Notes: generated by a model not told the origin, from the letters alone. A stretch of 64,000 nucleotides of DNA from Chryseobacterium sp. E1 (GCA_019203745.1 CP078104.1:248001-312000), one strand, 5' to 3'; shown: positions 9,241-19,550, counted from the first letter of the stretch. Numbers and translations: made by a program.

Positions 9241-10424
9241 ATGCAAAAAATCCTTATAGTAGAAGACGAAAAAGCAATCTCGGGAGTACTTCACAGTATT
9301 CTTTCGGATGAACTTACAGATTATGAATTTGTTATCGCCGAAGACGGCCTTGAAGGTTACAAACAGGTAGAAAAAGAAGATTTCGCACTGGTGATTTCTG
9401 ATATTAAGATGCCTAAACTTTCGGGAACTGAGCTTTTAAAACAAAGTCTTGCCCTAAAACCTGAAACTACTTTTATCATGATCTCGGGACACGCAGACAT
9501 CGATTCTGCCGTTTCTTGTCTGAAAGAGGGTGCATATGATTTCATTTCCAAGCCAATTGACATCAACAGACTGATCACCAGTGTGAAAAATGCTTTAGCA
9601 AAGGAATCTCTGAAGAAAGAGAACAAAAATCTTCAGACAGAAAATAAAACTTTAAAGAAAAAAGTAAATAAAAAATACCAGATGATCGGTACTTCTCCTG
9701 CTCTTCAAAAGATCCAGGATATGATCGAAAAGTAGCTGCTTCTGATGCCAGAGTTCTGATCACAGGACCTAACGGTGCCGGAAAAGAACTGGTAGCTCAC
9801 GCCATCCACAATCAGAGTGACCGTGCAAGAGGACCAATGGTAGAGGTAAACTGTGCCGCTATCCCATCTGAACTTATTGAATCTGAACTTTTCGGACACG
9901 TAAAAGGATCTTTTACCGGTGCGATCAAAGATAAGCAGGGAAAATTTGAGCAGGCCAACGGAGGTACTATTTTCCTTGATGAGATTGGTGATATGAGCCT
10001 TATCGCTCAGGCGAAGGTATTGAGAGCTCTTCAGGAGAGTAAAGTTTCTCCTGTAGGAAGTGATAAAGAAATAAAAGTTGACGTAAGGGTAATTGCGGCA
10101 ACCAATAAGAATATGCAGAAAGAAATTGAAGAAGGTAAATTCAGAGAAGACCTTTATCACAGACTTTCCGTAATTGAAATTTATGTTCCGCCATTGGATG
10201 AAAGAAAAGAAGATATCAAGTTGTTGGTTGAGCATTTCTCCGGTATGATTGCTGATGAACATGGTACTGCAGTGAAAAAGTTTGATGATAAAGCTGTTGA
10301 TGCTTTAAAAGCTCTTTCCTGGACTGGAAATATCAGAGAATTAAGGAATGTCGTAGAAAGATTAATCATTCTTGGTGGGAACACTGTTTCCGAAAGTGAC
10401 GTTGCAAGTTTTGTAAGGAAATAA
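9241..10424 (+). CDS. Sigma-54 activator: receiver plus AAA+, no HTH (frameshifted)
   Basis: About 394 residues after adding one A near 9730. A receiver domain fills residues 1-120 (ILIVEDEKA acidic pair, VISDIKMPK with the phosphorylated Asp, SKPID). After a coiled Lys/Glu-rich linker comes the sigma-54 AAA+ domain. It has GPNGAGKE as a variant Walker A, ELFGHVKGSFTGA as the sigma-54 contact loop (Ser in place of Ala), GTIFLDEIGD as Walker B and the GNIRELRNVVERL arginine-finger region. The protein stops at ASFVRK, so the Fis-type DNA-binding domain of NtrC is missing. It may act from solution or through a partner. No sensor kinase is adjacent. Confidence 0.9.
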
Positions 10425-10450
10425 TTTAGCGATTATTCACCATAAATTAT

Positions 10451-10485
10451 AAAAATTTGCAGTTGATCACTGCAAATTTTTTTTT
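10451..10485 (+). terminator. Rho-independent terminator
   Basis: A 13-bp perfect stem (10451-10463 with 10469-10481, core TTTGCAGT/ACTGCAAA) continues into a run of T. Confidence 0.9.
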
Positions 10486-10526
10486 GCTCTTTTTCAAATT
10501 ATAAACTATATGAATCTTAAAATATT

Positions 10527-11885
10527 ATGAACTTTTTAAACAAAAACTATACAAAAGAATGCCTGACTTTGGCTCTGCCTGTGATGCTTACCCAGGTGGG
10601 GCAGGTTTCAGTAAATTTATTCGATAATATTATTGTCGGAAAACTTCTGGGTGCCGATGCACTGGCATCCGTTTCATTGGGAAATGCTGTTTTTTCTCCA
10701 TATTTGTGCTGGCACTCGGATTTTCGTTTGCTATTCCGCCGTTGGTTTCAGAAGCACATTCCAGAGAAGATCATGCTACCATTAATTCTGTTTTCAGCCA
10801 TGGTTTTGTGATCAACATGTCTGTAGGAATTATCCTGATGGCAGTACTGCTTTTAGCGATGCCTCTACTCTATCACTCCGGGCAGCCGGCTAAGATTATT
10901 CCTGACACGGTAAGCTTTTTAAGCATCATGGTGATCAGTATGATCCCGTTTATGGCATTTCAGACGCTCCGTGAAGTCTCCGAAGGGTTATCTTATACGA
11001 TTGGAGTAACCAAAGCAACGATTATTGCCAATATCATCAATATTGCTTTAAACTATGTGTTCATCAAAGGACTTTGGGAATACCTCCGATGGGCGTAAAA
11101 GGATCTGCCCTGGCTACTCTAATCTCCAGAATTTTCATGGTGGTTTTCCTTTACTTTGTATTGTTGAAGGAGAAAAGAACGAGACGTTATATCAAAGATT
11201 TTTCATTGAAAATACAGGATTTCTCTAAGAAAATGTTTGATAAAATGATCAAACTCGGATTACCTACCGCTTTACAGATGTTTTTGAAGTAACCGCTTTT
11301 GCCGGAGCTGCATTCATCTGCGGATTGATCTCAGCCCATGATATTGCTTCTCACCAGATTGCTTTGAGTATGGCTTCTTTTACTTTTAACCTGTGTGTAG
11401 GATTCAGCGTAGCTTCTACAGTGATGATTGGCAGAAAGCTGGGTGAGCAGAATTTTGTTGAACTAAGAAAAGTCGGGATCAACAATCTGAAAATTGCCTT
11501 TATTTTCATGTGTATCTGTGGATTAGTATTTATCTTAGGCCGGAATATATTGCCTACTTTCTTCACCAAAAAAGAAGAAGTGGAGGTTATTACCCTGGCT
11601 GCAAAATTGATGATCATTGCAGCTTTATTCCAGCTTTCGGATGGAATTCAGGTGACAGCTTTAGGAATGCTGAGGGGTTTACAGGATGTGAAAATTCCGT
11701 CTATCTATACCTTTATTGCCTATTGGATCATCACCATTCCTTTAGGGTATTTCTTCTGTGTAACATTGGAAATGGGAGCATTCGGAATGTGGATCGCTCT
11801 GGGATTAGGACTGACAGTATCGGCAATATTCCTTGTTAAACGATTTTTGAATATGTCTGCGAAACGAATTAAGCAGAATGCATAA
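10527..11885 (+). CDS. MATE family efflux transporter (frameshifted)
   Basis: About 453 residues after corrections near 10694, 11084 and 11286. It begins KECLTLALPVMLTQVGQVSVNLFDNIIVG, trimmed here to the MATE hallmark LALPVMLTQ followed by VGKLLGADALA. Twelve hydrophobic segments are spread along the length, with the second half opening at the MFDKMIKLGLPTALQM repeat of the domain. NorM-type proteins expel cationic drugs or metabolites in exchange for Na+ or H+. The gene has its own terminator and no regulator beside it. Substrate unknown. Confidence 0.92.
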
Positions 11886-11894
11886 AAAGAAAAT

Positions 11895-11923
11895 AGCTGT
11901 TTCAATTTGAGACAGCTTTTTTT
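11895..11923. terminator. Bidirectional terminator between MATE and GNAT genes
   Basis: AGCTGTTTCA (11895-) pairs with TGAGACAGCT (-11917) with one G-T wobble; T runs lie on the plus side and A runs on the other, suiting the two converging genes. Confidence 0.8.
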
Positions 11924-11933
11924 ATCCTCAAAT

Positions 11934-12435
11934 CTAATCAATTCTCTTTCCTAAAATCTTCAGGCTTCTTTCCACACCATCCAAAACCGCTACATTTGGA
12001 AGGCTTCCCCAATCTTCAAACCCAAAGTATCTGAACAATTTCAAACTCGGTTCGTTATGAAGAAAGATAAGAGCAACCAGATTTTTTACACCAAATTTTC
12101 CGGCATTATCGATGCAATACTGAAGAATTTTTTTACCATACCCTTTTCCTCTGCAGCTTTCGTCCAGATAAATACTTACTTCTACCGTACCGTTATACGC
12201 TGCCCTTTCATGGAATGAACTGAAACTTACCCAAAACGGTTTCCTTCTGGTCATCTTCAACCACCCAAAGTGGTCTTGTCTGAGGGTTATGTTCTTCGAA
12301 CCATTTAAGTTTGCTTTCTACAGAGACTTCTTCCATATCTGCAGTGACCATTCTTGAAGCAATTGTTGAGTTGTAGATGGCTACAATTTTATTTAAATCT
12401 GCTAATTCAGCATTTCTGAACTTTAATTTTTCCAT
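11934..12435 (-). CDS. GNAT N-acetyltransferase, phosphinothricin-type (frameshifted)
   Basis: About 167 residues after correcting one break near 12230. It begins MEKLKFRNAELADLNKIVAI, includes FEEHNPQTRPLWVVED, and has the acetyl-CoA loop in CRGKGYGKKIL (the R/Q-x-x-G-x-G/A signature) followed by LVALIFLHNEPSLKLFRYFGF. This layout is that of the phosphinothricin/methionine sulfone acetyltransferase group. An upstream in-frame TTG at 12465 overlaps the -7 box, so ATG 12435 is preferred. The acceptor is probably an amino-acid-like amine, but it cannot be named. Confidence 0.88.
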
Positions 12436-12462
12436 TGAAATAATGCTCAATTTATTTTTATG

Positions 12463-12470
12463 CAAAAATA
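12463..12470 (-). promoter_or_regulatory. -7 box for the GNAT gene
   Basis: TATTTTTG on the minus strand, an exact TAnnTTTG match, 27 bases before ATG 12435. Confidence 0.6.
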
Positions 12471-12627
12471 ATAAATTTTAAAAATACCCTATAAAAATAC
12501 AGGTTATTTATTTTATTTTTAATAATTAAAGCAAACACACCCCTAAAAATACAATAATTTTTTTTTTTAGAAATACGCAAAAACGTAATAAATTTAAACT
12601 TTGAATATTTTTAAGGAGCAAGGAAAA

Positions 12628-13190
12628 TTATTTCAAATCTTTTAAAATTCTATTTAAACTTCTTACTGTAATTCCTAAATAAGCTGCCATATCTTCTTTT
12701 GAAATATGAATATTCTGCTTAGCCTGCATTTGTAACAATTGTTTTAAAGTATGTTCTATCGTATATAACTGTTGATAGGATGCTCTGCTGGAAGTATTGA
12801 TAATTCGCTCTGCAAAAGACTCTAAAAGAAGGTGGTTCAGTGCAAGATCATTTTTAACCAAAGCTTTAAAAACCGGAATCTTTACTGCATAGACTGTCAC
12901 TTCATTGAGAGCTTCAATACTGCACAGACAATTTATATTTTTAATTAATTCCACTTCCCCGATGATTTCACCGCTTCCCAGAAACTCAACGATATATTCT
13001 TTTCCGTTTTCTTCGGCTAGAAAGCATTTGACAATCCCTTCTTTAATCATCATGACATGAGAAAGCTGATGATCCTGTACCAGTATTTTATCCCCGCAGA
13101 AAAAGATTTTACTATAATATCATCACTCCTGTTCTGCTTTTTGTGCAGTTCATCAAGATAATTTAAAAATGTCTGGTTCGTCCTTAACAT
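12628..13190 (-). CDS. Crp/Fnr family transcriptional regulator (frameshifted)
   Basis: About 188 residues after adding one G near 13098. The N-terminal cyclic-nucleotide-binding-like beta-roll includes SAGDKILVQD, VMMIKEGIVKCFL and LGSGEIIGEVELI. A dimer helix follows (LLLESFAERI), and the C-terminal winged HTH reads ISKEDMAAYLGITVRSLNRIL. The Arg that contacts cAMP in Crp is not in its usual place, so the ligand is unknown. The gene is divergent from the HAD hydrolase at 13267, and a 12-bp palindrome at 13200-13211 lies just upstream, which could be an autoregulatory operator. Confidence 0.88.
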
Positions 13191-13199
13191 ATTCTCCCG

Positions 13200-13211
13200 G
13201 GACAAATGTCC
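13200..13211. promoter_or_regulatory. Palindrome upstream of the Crp/Fnr gene
   Basis: GGACAAATGTCC has 5-bp inverted arms (GGACA/TGTCC). On the minus strand it contains GACATTTG, a 7-of-8 match to TAnnTTTG. A regulator bound here would cover the promoter; no second copy was seen. Confidence 0.35.
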
Positions 13212-13266
13212 TTTTCTTATTGAGTTTTTATACTGAATTTTGCGGATAGAAAATTACAAAACAAAA

Positions 13267-13957
13267 ATGAATAATCATATTACCACTATCGCCTTTGATG
13301 CAGATGACACCCTTTGGATCAACGAACCCTATTTTCAGGAAGCAGAAAAGGAATTTTGTATACTTCTTGAGGATTATCTTCCACAGCACTCAGTATCACA
13401 GGAGCTATTTAAAACAGAAATGCAGAATCTTCACCTTTATGGCTACGGAGTAAAGGGGTTTATGCTATGTATGGTTGAAACCATCGGCAGGGTTTCCAAT
13501 AATACAGCGTCTTTGGAACTGGTCAATAAAGCCATTCAGCTTGGGCAGGATCTTCTTCAGAAACCGATTGAACTTCTGGAAGGAGTAACAGAGACTCTGG
13601 AAAGCCTGAAAGGAAAATACAGACTGGTAGTTGCTACAAAAGGAGATCTGCTGGATCAGGAACGTAAACTGAAGAATTCCGGATTGCAGGAATATTTCCA
13701 TCACATTGAAATCATGAGTGATAAAAAGAAAATATAAAAAGTTATTAAAGCATCTCGACTGTCAGCCTGAAAACTTTCTGATGCTTGGAAATTCGATAAA
13801 GTCGGATATTTTGCCGGTACTTGAAACAGGAGGATACGCAGCGCACATTCCTTATCATGTCACATGGAGCCATGAGCAGCATGATGTTACTCTGGAGCAT
13901 CCGAATTTTATGGAGCTGAAAAGTATTGATGAGATCCTGAAGCATCTTACCATTTAA
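13267..13957 (+). CDS. HAD-superfamily hydrolase, YjjG-like (frameshifted)
   Basis: About 231 residues after one correction in the A-rich stretch near 13728-13735. Motif I is IAFDADDTLW with the nucleophile and acid Asp residues. LVVATKGD is motif II with Thr, a Lys lies in the KKLLKHL region, and MLGNSIKSDILP is motif IV. The helical cap between motifs I and II is of the YjjG/haloacid dehalogenase C1 type. Such enzymes dephosphorylate nucleotides or sugar phosphates. An in-frame TTG at 13240 would add nine residues but ATG 13267 fits family starts better. Confidence 0.88.
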
Positions 13958-13961
13958 ACCG

Positions 13962-13994
13962 TTAAGATTTATTAAGCAGGTAAGATTATTAAGG
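13962..13994. repeat. Short tandem repeat after the HAD gene
   Basis: TTAAGATTTATTAAG (13962-13976) is followed by the near copy GTAAGATTATTAAGG (13980-13994), an 18-base period in the convergent intergenic gap. Confidence 0.55.
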
Positions 13995-14041
13995 TAAGCT
14001 TCGCTGTAAGAAATTTTACTTCCCATTATATTTTAAGTAAA

Positions 14042-14075
14042 AAAAGAGACTGTTTACAGTAAAACAGTCTCTTTT
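14042..14075. terminator. Bidirectional terminator between HAD and S9 peptidase genes
   Basis: A 14-bp perfect stem (14042-14055 with 14062-14075, core GAGACTGTTT/AAACAGTCTC) with A/T flanks on both sides. Confidence 0.9.
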
Positions 14076-14080
14076 GTCAT

Positions 14081-16476
14081 TTATTTCTTCAGACACTTTT
14101 CAAGGAACTGATCCTGCTCCCATAAAAGGTGTAAGATATTTTCTTTCGCCTGGTAACCATGAGCTTCTTTAGGAAGAAGAACCATTTTTACCGGAGCACC
14201 CAGATTTTTCAAAGCCTGGAAGTATCTTTCCGTCTGCAGTGTGAAAGTTCCGGGTTATTATCCGCATCACCGTGTATCAGGAGAAGCGGTGTTTTCATTT
14301 GATCTGCATGCATGAACGGGGACATTGTATTGTAAATCTCCGGAACATCCCAGTAGTTTCTCTGCTCACTCTGAAATCCGAACGGCGTCAGTGTTCTGTT
14401 ATAAGCCCCGCTCCTTGCAATACCACAGGCAAAAAGCTTGGAATGAGTCAGAAGGTTGGCCGTCATAAAAGCACCGTAAGAATGTCCTCCTACAGCCACT
14501 TTCTTTCTATCGATGTATCCTAACTTGTCTACAGCATCAATAGCAGCTTCAGCATTGGCCACAAGCTGAGGGATGAAAGTATCGTTCGGCTCTGTTTTTC
14601 CTTCACCGATGATCGGGAATGCAGCATCATCAAGAACGGCATATCCTTTCGTTGTCCAGTAAATAAAAGATCCGTAAGACGGGAAAGTGAAATCATTCGG
14701 GTTCTGGGTATTCTGTCCTGCCGTATTTTTGTCTTTATATTCGGTAGGATATGCCCAGATCAGTAACGGAAGTTTCTCTTTTTCGCTTTTCTGTCATAGT
14801 TGGCAGGAAGATAAAGGGTTCCTGTAAGGGTAACTCCGTCATTTCGTTTATAAGTGATCACTTCTTTGTAAACATCCTTAATGCTTTCAAAAGGATTTGT
14901 AAAGTTGGTGACAGCTTCTGCTTTATTGGACTTAATATTCTTTTTAAAATAATTCGGATACTGGCTTGACGACTGCTGAGTGGTAAGAATCTCTCCTTTT
15001 GAAGGGTTCAGGATATCAATAATGGCTTCTTTACCGTTTTTCAGATTTGAGGTATAGAGTCTTTTCTTTTTAAGGGATTTAACGTCCATTTCATCAATAA
15101 ACGGATGTTGTCCGTCTTTTGTGAAGCCTTCCCCTATCAGATAGGCTTTTCCGCCTTTCATATCTACAACATATCTTCCGTACTGGTTTTTCACGGTATT
15201 AAAATTTCCCGGATCACTATACACATCCTGAGAATTTCTGTCATCAATCACTTTTGACTCTCCGTTATTCAGGTCAACCAGGAAAGATTTTGTATTTCTT
15301 GTATCATACCAGTCTTCTGAAACAATAGCGTAGTGATCATTCGTCCATGTTACACCATCATATCTTTGTTTTGTTTTGAAAAAGATTTCGGTGCTGCAGT
15401 AAACGGAACTTCCCATGTGAAAATCTCGTCTCTGTATTCAGCTGCTTTCGACTGATCACCACCATCAAGGGCTTCAGCAAAAACCAATGTTGCCGGAGCA
15501 TCGCTTCTCCAGGCCATATTTCTCTTTCCTGTTCTTACGGATGAGAAACCTTTAGGCATAATTTCATTCAGAGGAACTTCATTCACAACCTTTACTGTAT
15601 TGCCCTTCATATCATACACGGTAGAGGTAACAGGAAATCTGCTTAGCGGTACAATATAAGAGAACGGTTTTTTGATCACAGATGCCATTAAATAGTTTCC
15701 GTCAGGAGAAAACTTAATCCGGCATACATATCCTGCTCTTTTACTTTTTAAGGTTTCCGTTCAGATCTGCACTGTAAAGCTCAGACGCTGTAAGAACTTC
15801 AAAGTTTTTCTCATCCTGAGGGTTCTTCAGAAGATCCTGGTAAGTCCTGTTTTGTGATACTTTCCCATCAGCTGTTGAAACGATAGGTCCGTTGGTAAAT
15901 CTTTACTTGAATCAATCAGAGCAGGTCTGTTCTGAGGAAGAGTTTTGATTAACAGGCTTTGGGAATCATTATACCACATATAAGGCATTCCTAAATTGGC
16001 ATTCAGATTATCAGAAGTAATTTTCTTGGCAGTAGCCGACTCCATGTCAATGATCCAAAGCTCTACCCCTTTATCTGTAGTATTGGTGAAGGCAAGTTTT
16101 TTCTCGTCAGGTGAAAATGAAGTATATGTAATCCTTGCATTTGCCGGAAGATTCTTTACCTGTGTTTCGTTTTTATCATTTATTTTTCTGATCTTCAAAT
16201 CATTAAAATAAGTAACTGTACTTGCAATATTGGTTACCGGATTGATTCTCAGTCCTCCGAGTTTCATTTCCTGCTGGTTCAGGTCCTGAAGGGTTTTATA
16301 GGTCGGACGGTATGTAAAAACCACCCAATCTTTTTTGCTGTTCATCAGGACACTTGGCGGTCTCTGATAATCTGCCAGTTTCAGGATTTCAGCAGATGGT
16401 TTCTGGTAATTAATATTTTCCTGTGCATCATAAAATTGAGAAATGCCAGAAGGCAAATAGTCAGTTTTATCTTCAT
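14081..16476 (-). CDS. Secreted prolyl oligopeptidase-family (S9) peptidase (frameshifted)
   Basis: About 795 residues when joined. ATG 16476 opens a signal peptide (MKIKLTICLLAFLNFMM), and a missing base near 16427 connects it to AQENINYQKPSAEIL. The longer frame that starts at 16486 has no signal and is an artefact. A beta-propeller region (YTSFSPDEKKLAF, MPYMWYNDSQSLLI) precedes the alpha/beta hydrolase domain, with the catalytic Ser in VGGHSYGAFM, Asp in LLIHGDADNNP and His in PKEAHGYQ. Further breaks lie near 15900, 15740, 15385, 14785 and 14235. The family cleaves peptides or acyl-amino acids, here in the periplasm or outside. Confidence 0.9.
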
Positions 16477-16597
16477 ATAAATTCATTTTCTACGAATGTA
16501 GTGAATTTTGGAGGATTGATAAAATTAAAAAAATAAGACACCTTTTAGTGTCATATATTATTTTTTTACTACTTTTATCCTACAAATTAAAATCAAT

Positions 16598-16747
16598 ATG
16601 AAAAATTTAAGAAAATTATCAAAAGGGCATCTGAAAAAGATCAACGGAGGAAGTGCACCATTATGTGAATCAGGATTCATGGCATGCAGAGTAAGAGACG
16701 AAAAGGGAAACCTGATCTGGGAATGCTTACCTCACTGCAATTATTAG
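16598..16747 (+). CDS. Small double-glycine leader peptide, bacteriocin-like
   Basis: 49 residues, intact, with its own terminator. Residues 1-18 form a leader typical of GG-processed peptides (MKNLRKLSKGHLKKINGG); cleavage after G18 would release a 31-residue peptide starting SAPLC. The core has four Cys (23, 30, 43, 47), which could form two disulfides, plus a Trp and a C-terminal HCNY. NCBI labels similar Chryseobacterium peptides 'bacteriocin-like', but no activity is established. No peptidase-containing ABC transporter or modification enzyme is in the window, so export and function remain inference. Confidence 0.75.
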   Translation: MKNLRKLSKGHLKKINGGSAPLCESGFMACRVRDEKGNLIWECLPHCNY

Positions 16748-16754
16748 AAACAGA

Positions 16755-16785
16755 AAACGGCACCTTTAAAGTGCCGTTTCATTTT
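16755..16785. terminator. Bidirectional terminator after the GG peptide
   Basis: AAACGGCAC (16755-16763) pairs with GTGCCGTTT (16771-16779). It serves the peptide gene and the converging DoxX gene. Confidence 0.85.
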
Positions 16786-16801
16786 ATATCTAGTTATATT
16801 T

Positions 16802-17230
16802 TTACCAGTCTGAAGCTCTTTTTCTTCTTTCAATCATGTGGTCCACAGAAACCTTTCCGGCACCAATCACCATCAGCAGCAGATAGACAGACAGGTAAAT
16901 AAAGGCCATCTCTCTTTTCTCAAAAGGGTCTGCTCTATGCACAACAAAAGCTGCCATTACCATCGTAAAGATCAGAAATCCTAAGGAAATCCTTGTAAAA
17001 AGGCCCAATATCAGCAGGATTGAACAAACAAATTCGGCAAATACGGTAAGGATAAGAGATATCTGAGGTCCCAATCCCAAAAAATCGAAAAATTCAATTT
17101 TACCGCCTGCCAATAGCATCTGAAGTTTTGGAAACCCGTGCGAAAGCATTGCAAAACCTACAAACACCCTCACGACGAATACAATAATATCTTTAGCTAT
17201 TGAGCCAGAATTTGAGTTGTTATAGTTCAT
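16802..17230 (-). CDS. DoxX family membrane protein
   Basis: Intact, 142 residues, four predicted membrane segments (about 12-32, 55-75, 78-95, 108-130). MLSHGFPKLQ near residue 28 and FAEFVCSILLILGLFTR near 65-81 are the conserved DoxX blocks, with a charged RADPFEKREMAFIYL loop near 98. Members of the family are small integral membrane proteins, some linked to quinone or thiol redox reactions; the exact role is not known. It has no coupled neighbour: the GG peptide converges on it and era lies upstream on the same strand. Confidence 0.88.
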   Translation of the reverse strand: MNYNNSNSGSIAKDIIVFVVRVFVGFAMLSHGFPKLQMLLAGGKIEFFDFLGLGPQISLILTVFAEFVCSILLILGLFTRISLGFLIFTMVMAAFVVHRADPFEKREMAFIYLSVYLLLMVIGAGKVSVDHMIERRKRASDW

Positions 17231-17296
17231 TTATTAAAAAATTTACTCTAAGTTAATAAAAATCTTTTAATACAACGGGATTACAACGATTTTAGT

Positions 17297-18169
17297 TTAG
17301 CGGTAACCGAAATTTTTAAGATCCCTGTCATTCTTTCTCCAGTCTTTTTCACTTTTACAAATAAGTTCAGGTGAATTTTTTTAGAGAAGAACTTTTCCAG
17401 ATCCAGTCTTGCTTCAGTTCCTACTTTTTGATTGCTTCTCCTTTGTGACCAATGATAATTCCTTTCTGGGTATCTCTTTCCACATAGATGATAGAGTCTA
17501 TAAAAATGATCCCTTCTTTTTCTTTAAACTGTTCTGTAACCACTTCTACAGAATATGGGATCTCTTTATCATAATTCAGAAGAATTTTTTCACGAATCGC
17601 CTCATTCACAAAGAATCTTTCAGGCTTATCTGTAAACTGATCCTTATCATAGTAAGGTGGATTCTCAGGAAGTAAAGATTTTATTTTAGGTAAGATAATC
17701 TCTGTATTGAAAGCATTCAGGGCAGAAATAGGAAGAATTTCCGCTTTCGGAATTCTGTTGTGCCAGTCTTCTACCAGCTTTTCAAGACCAGCCTGATCGG
17801 TCTGATCTACTTTATTCAATAACAGAAGTACGGGTACAGGGATTTTATTAAGTTTGTCTATCAGAAATTCTGAAGGTTCAGCTTTATCGGTAACATCTAC
17901 GATGAACAGGAATACATCTGCATCCTGTAGAGAATCTTTTACAAAATCCATCATCTTTTCCTGCAGACCATATTTAGGATCCAACACTCCCGGAGTATCG
18001 GAAAATACAATCTGAAGGTCATCTTCATTATAAATACCAAAAATTCTGTGACGGGTTGTCTGGGCCTTTTGCGTTACAATCGCCAGCTTCTCCCCATTAA
18101 TTGGTTCAGTAAGGTCGATTTTCCGGCATTGGGCTTTCCAACTATATTTACAAATCCAGCTTTGTGCAT
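17297..18169 (-). CDS. era: GTPase Era (frameshifted)
   Basis: About 292 residues after corrections near 18098, 17423 and 17344. G1 is GKPNAGKST, G2 lies in QKAQTTRHRI, G3 is FSDTPGVLDP and G4 is LLNKVDQT. The C-terminal KH domain carries the GIIIGHKGEAIKKVGTEAR loop, trimmed here to GHKGEAIKK, and the protein ends LKNFGYR. Era binds the 3' end of 16S rRNA and helps 30S assembly. Because it is essential, the three frame breaks are good evidence of sequencing error. The start at 18169 places G1 at the usual distance from the N-terminus. Confidence 0.95.
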
Positions 18170-18562
18170 AAAAATAATATTACGAACTGCAAAGTTAGTA
18201 AAACAAAATCGGTCTTTACGGGTAATCTCAACTTTTAAAAGAAAAAAGAGAGTTATTAGACTTTATATTACTTTAGTAAAGGACTTTAAAGGGAGCTTAT
18301 TCTTTAACTTTAAGCATAATTGGTTTGAACCACAAAAGTCACAAAAGTTTTTTTAAACATTTAAGGGCACTTTAGAAAGTTTAACAGTGAACGGTAAGAA
18401 GCTCACAGAAGTTAAAATCAAAGATTTCATTAGTATCAGAATAAAATACAGCCATTAAAGAGATAAATATTTTTCTTTTGGAAGAAATGAAAATTGAAGG
18501 ACTGAAGAGGTGCGGGTTCTAAAAAACATAGAATAATCTTGTATCGCATTGCTTAAAACTAA
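18170..18562. other. Intergenic region between era and a Crp/Fnr gene
   Basis: About 390 AT-rich bases between two divergently read genes. No family-like frame, hairpin or repeat stands out before the -7 box at 18563. Confidence 0.5.
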
Positions 18563-18570
18563 TATTTTTG
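18563..18570 (+). promoter_or_regulatory. -7 box for the Crp/Fnr gene at 18590
   Basis: TATTTTTG, exact TAnnTTTG match, 19 bases before ATG 18590. Confidence 0.6.
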
Positions 18571-18589
18571 AACATTAGAATTCATCTTT

Positions 18590-19152
18590 ATGAATATAGA
18601 CCAGATTCTCGATTCCATTTATCTTCTTCCTGAAGCTTCCAAAAACAGCTTAAAAGAATACACTACTGAAGTTTCATATCCTAAGGGGTTTTGTCTGATG
18701 GAAGCCGACAAGGTAATTCCTTATGTCTATTTCATCCGTAAAGGAATTGCCCGTGCCTATTCTTCCACTTCGGAAAATGATATTACCTTCTGGTTTGGAA
18801 GCGAGGGCCAGTGCGTACTTTCTATGAAAAGTTATGTGGAAGACAAACCTGGCTATGAAAGCATTGAACTGCTGGAAGATTGCGACCTTTACCGTCTGGA
18901 AACAGAAAATCTTAAAAAGCTGTTCAATGAAGATATTCACATAGCCAACTGGGGCGAAAGCTTGCAGAAGCCGAAATGATAAAATCTGAGGAACTTATTA
19001 TTTCAAGACAATTTAAAACTTCTCTTGAACGGTATAAAGACATTATTACTTATCAACCGGATTTGCTTAAAAGAGTTCAGCTTGGTTATATAGCGTCTTA
19101 TCTGGGAATTACCCAGGTAAGTCTGAGCAGAATCAGGGCAGAGATTAAATAA
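18590..19152 (+). CDS. Crp/Fnr-type cyclic nucleotide-binding regulator (frameshifted)
   Basis: About 188 residues after one correction near 18950. The N-terminal beta-roll shows VIPYVYFIRKGIARAY and ITFWFGSEG; the short HTH at the end reads LLKRVQLGYIASYLGITQVSLSRIRAEIK, of which GYIASYLGITQVSLSRIR is the recognition part. This is the common Bacteroidota group that lacks cAMP-binding residues and often controls an adjacent transporter or stress gene. The SMR gene follows 400 bases later on the same strand, so control of it is possible but unproven. Confidence 0.88.
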
Positions 19153-19250
19153 TATGTTGTTTTAAAGATGGAAGCAGGAAGATGGTTGATGGAAGTATTG
19201 AAAATACCTGAAATTTTGTGAACCAATCTAAAGGCAAAGGGAGGTTCAGG

Positions 19251-19313
19251 TTTTGGCAAAGCCACTGGAATAAAATTTTATATTGAAAGCGGACTAAAGT
19301 CCGCCCCTATTGA
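19251..19313. repeat. Two-hairpin dispersed repeat, copy A
   Basis: TTTTGGCAAAGCC, about 24 AT-rich bases, then GCGGACTAAAGTCCGC and CCCTATTGA. Copy B at 42628-42687 has the same order, spacing and end. The second half forms a compact hairpin (GCGGACT/AGTCCGC). The rest of 19153-19550 shows no gene. Confidence 0.75.
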
Positions 19314-19550
19314 TATTATCGGGTATCATATTAATGATTACTCATTGAGAGAAAAGTAAATAACTGCTTCCTTTCTAAAAATATTTATTGATTAAGAAAA
19401 TAGAATATTATCCATTCAGGCTATCATAACTTTTCCCTTCCAGTATCCGGCTTTTCACTTTAAATACTCTACCTCGTCTTTATTTTTTAACAATTGTAAA
19501 ATTTTTTCTCCTGTTAAATTCTGAAATTTGCAGAAGAAAAATTTAAAAAA

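Noticed and set aside
14272..14523. Plus-strand frames inside the S9 peptidase, SusC, GH3 and other minus-strand genes
   Set aside because: They are shadows of well-supported genes and lack start signals and domain resemblance.
19500..19550. Guanidine riboswitch in front of the SMR gene
   Set aside because: No stem or conserved loop of the known guanidine classes could be found.
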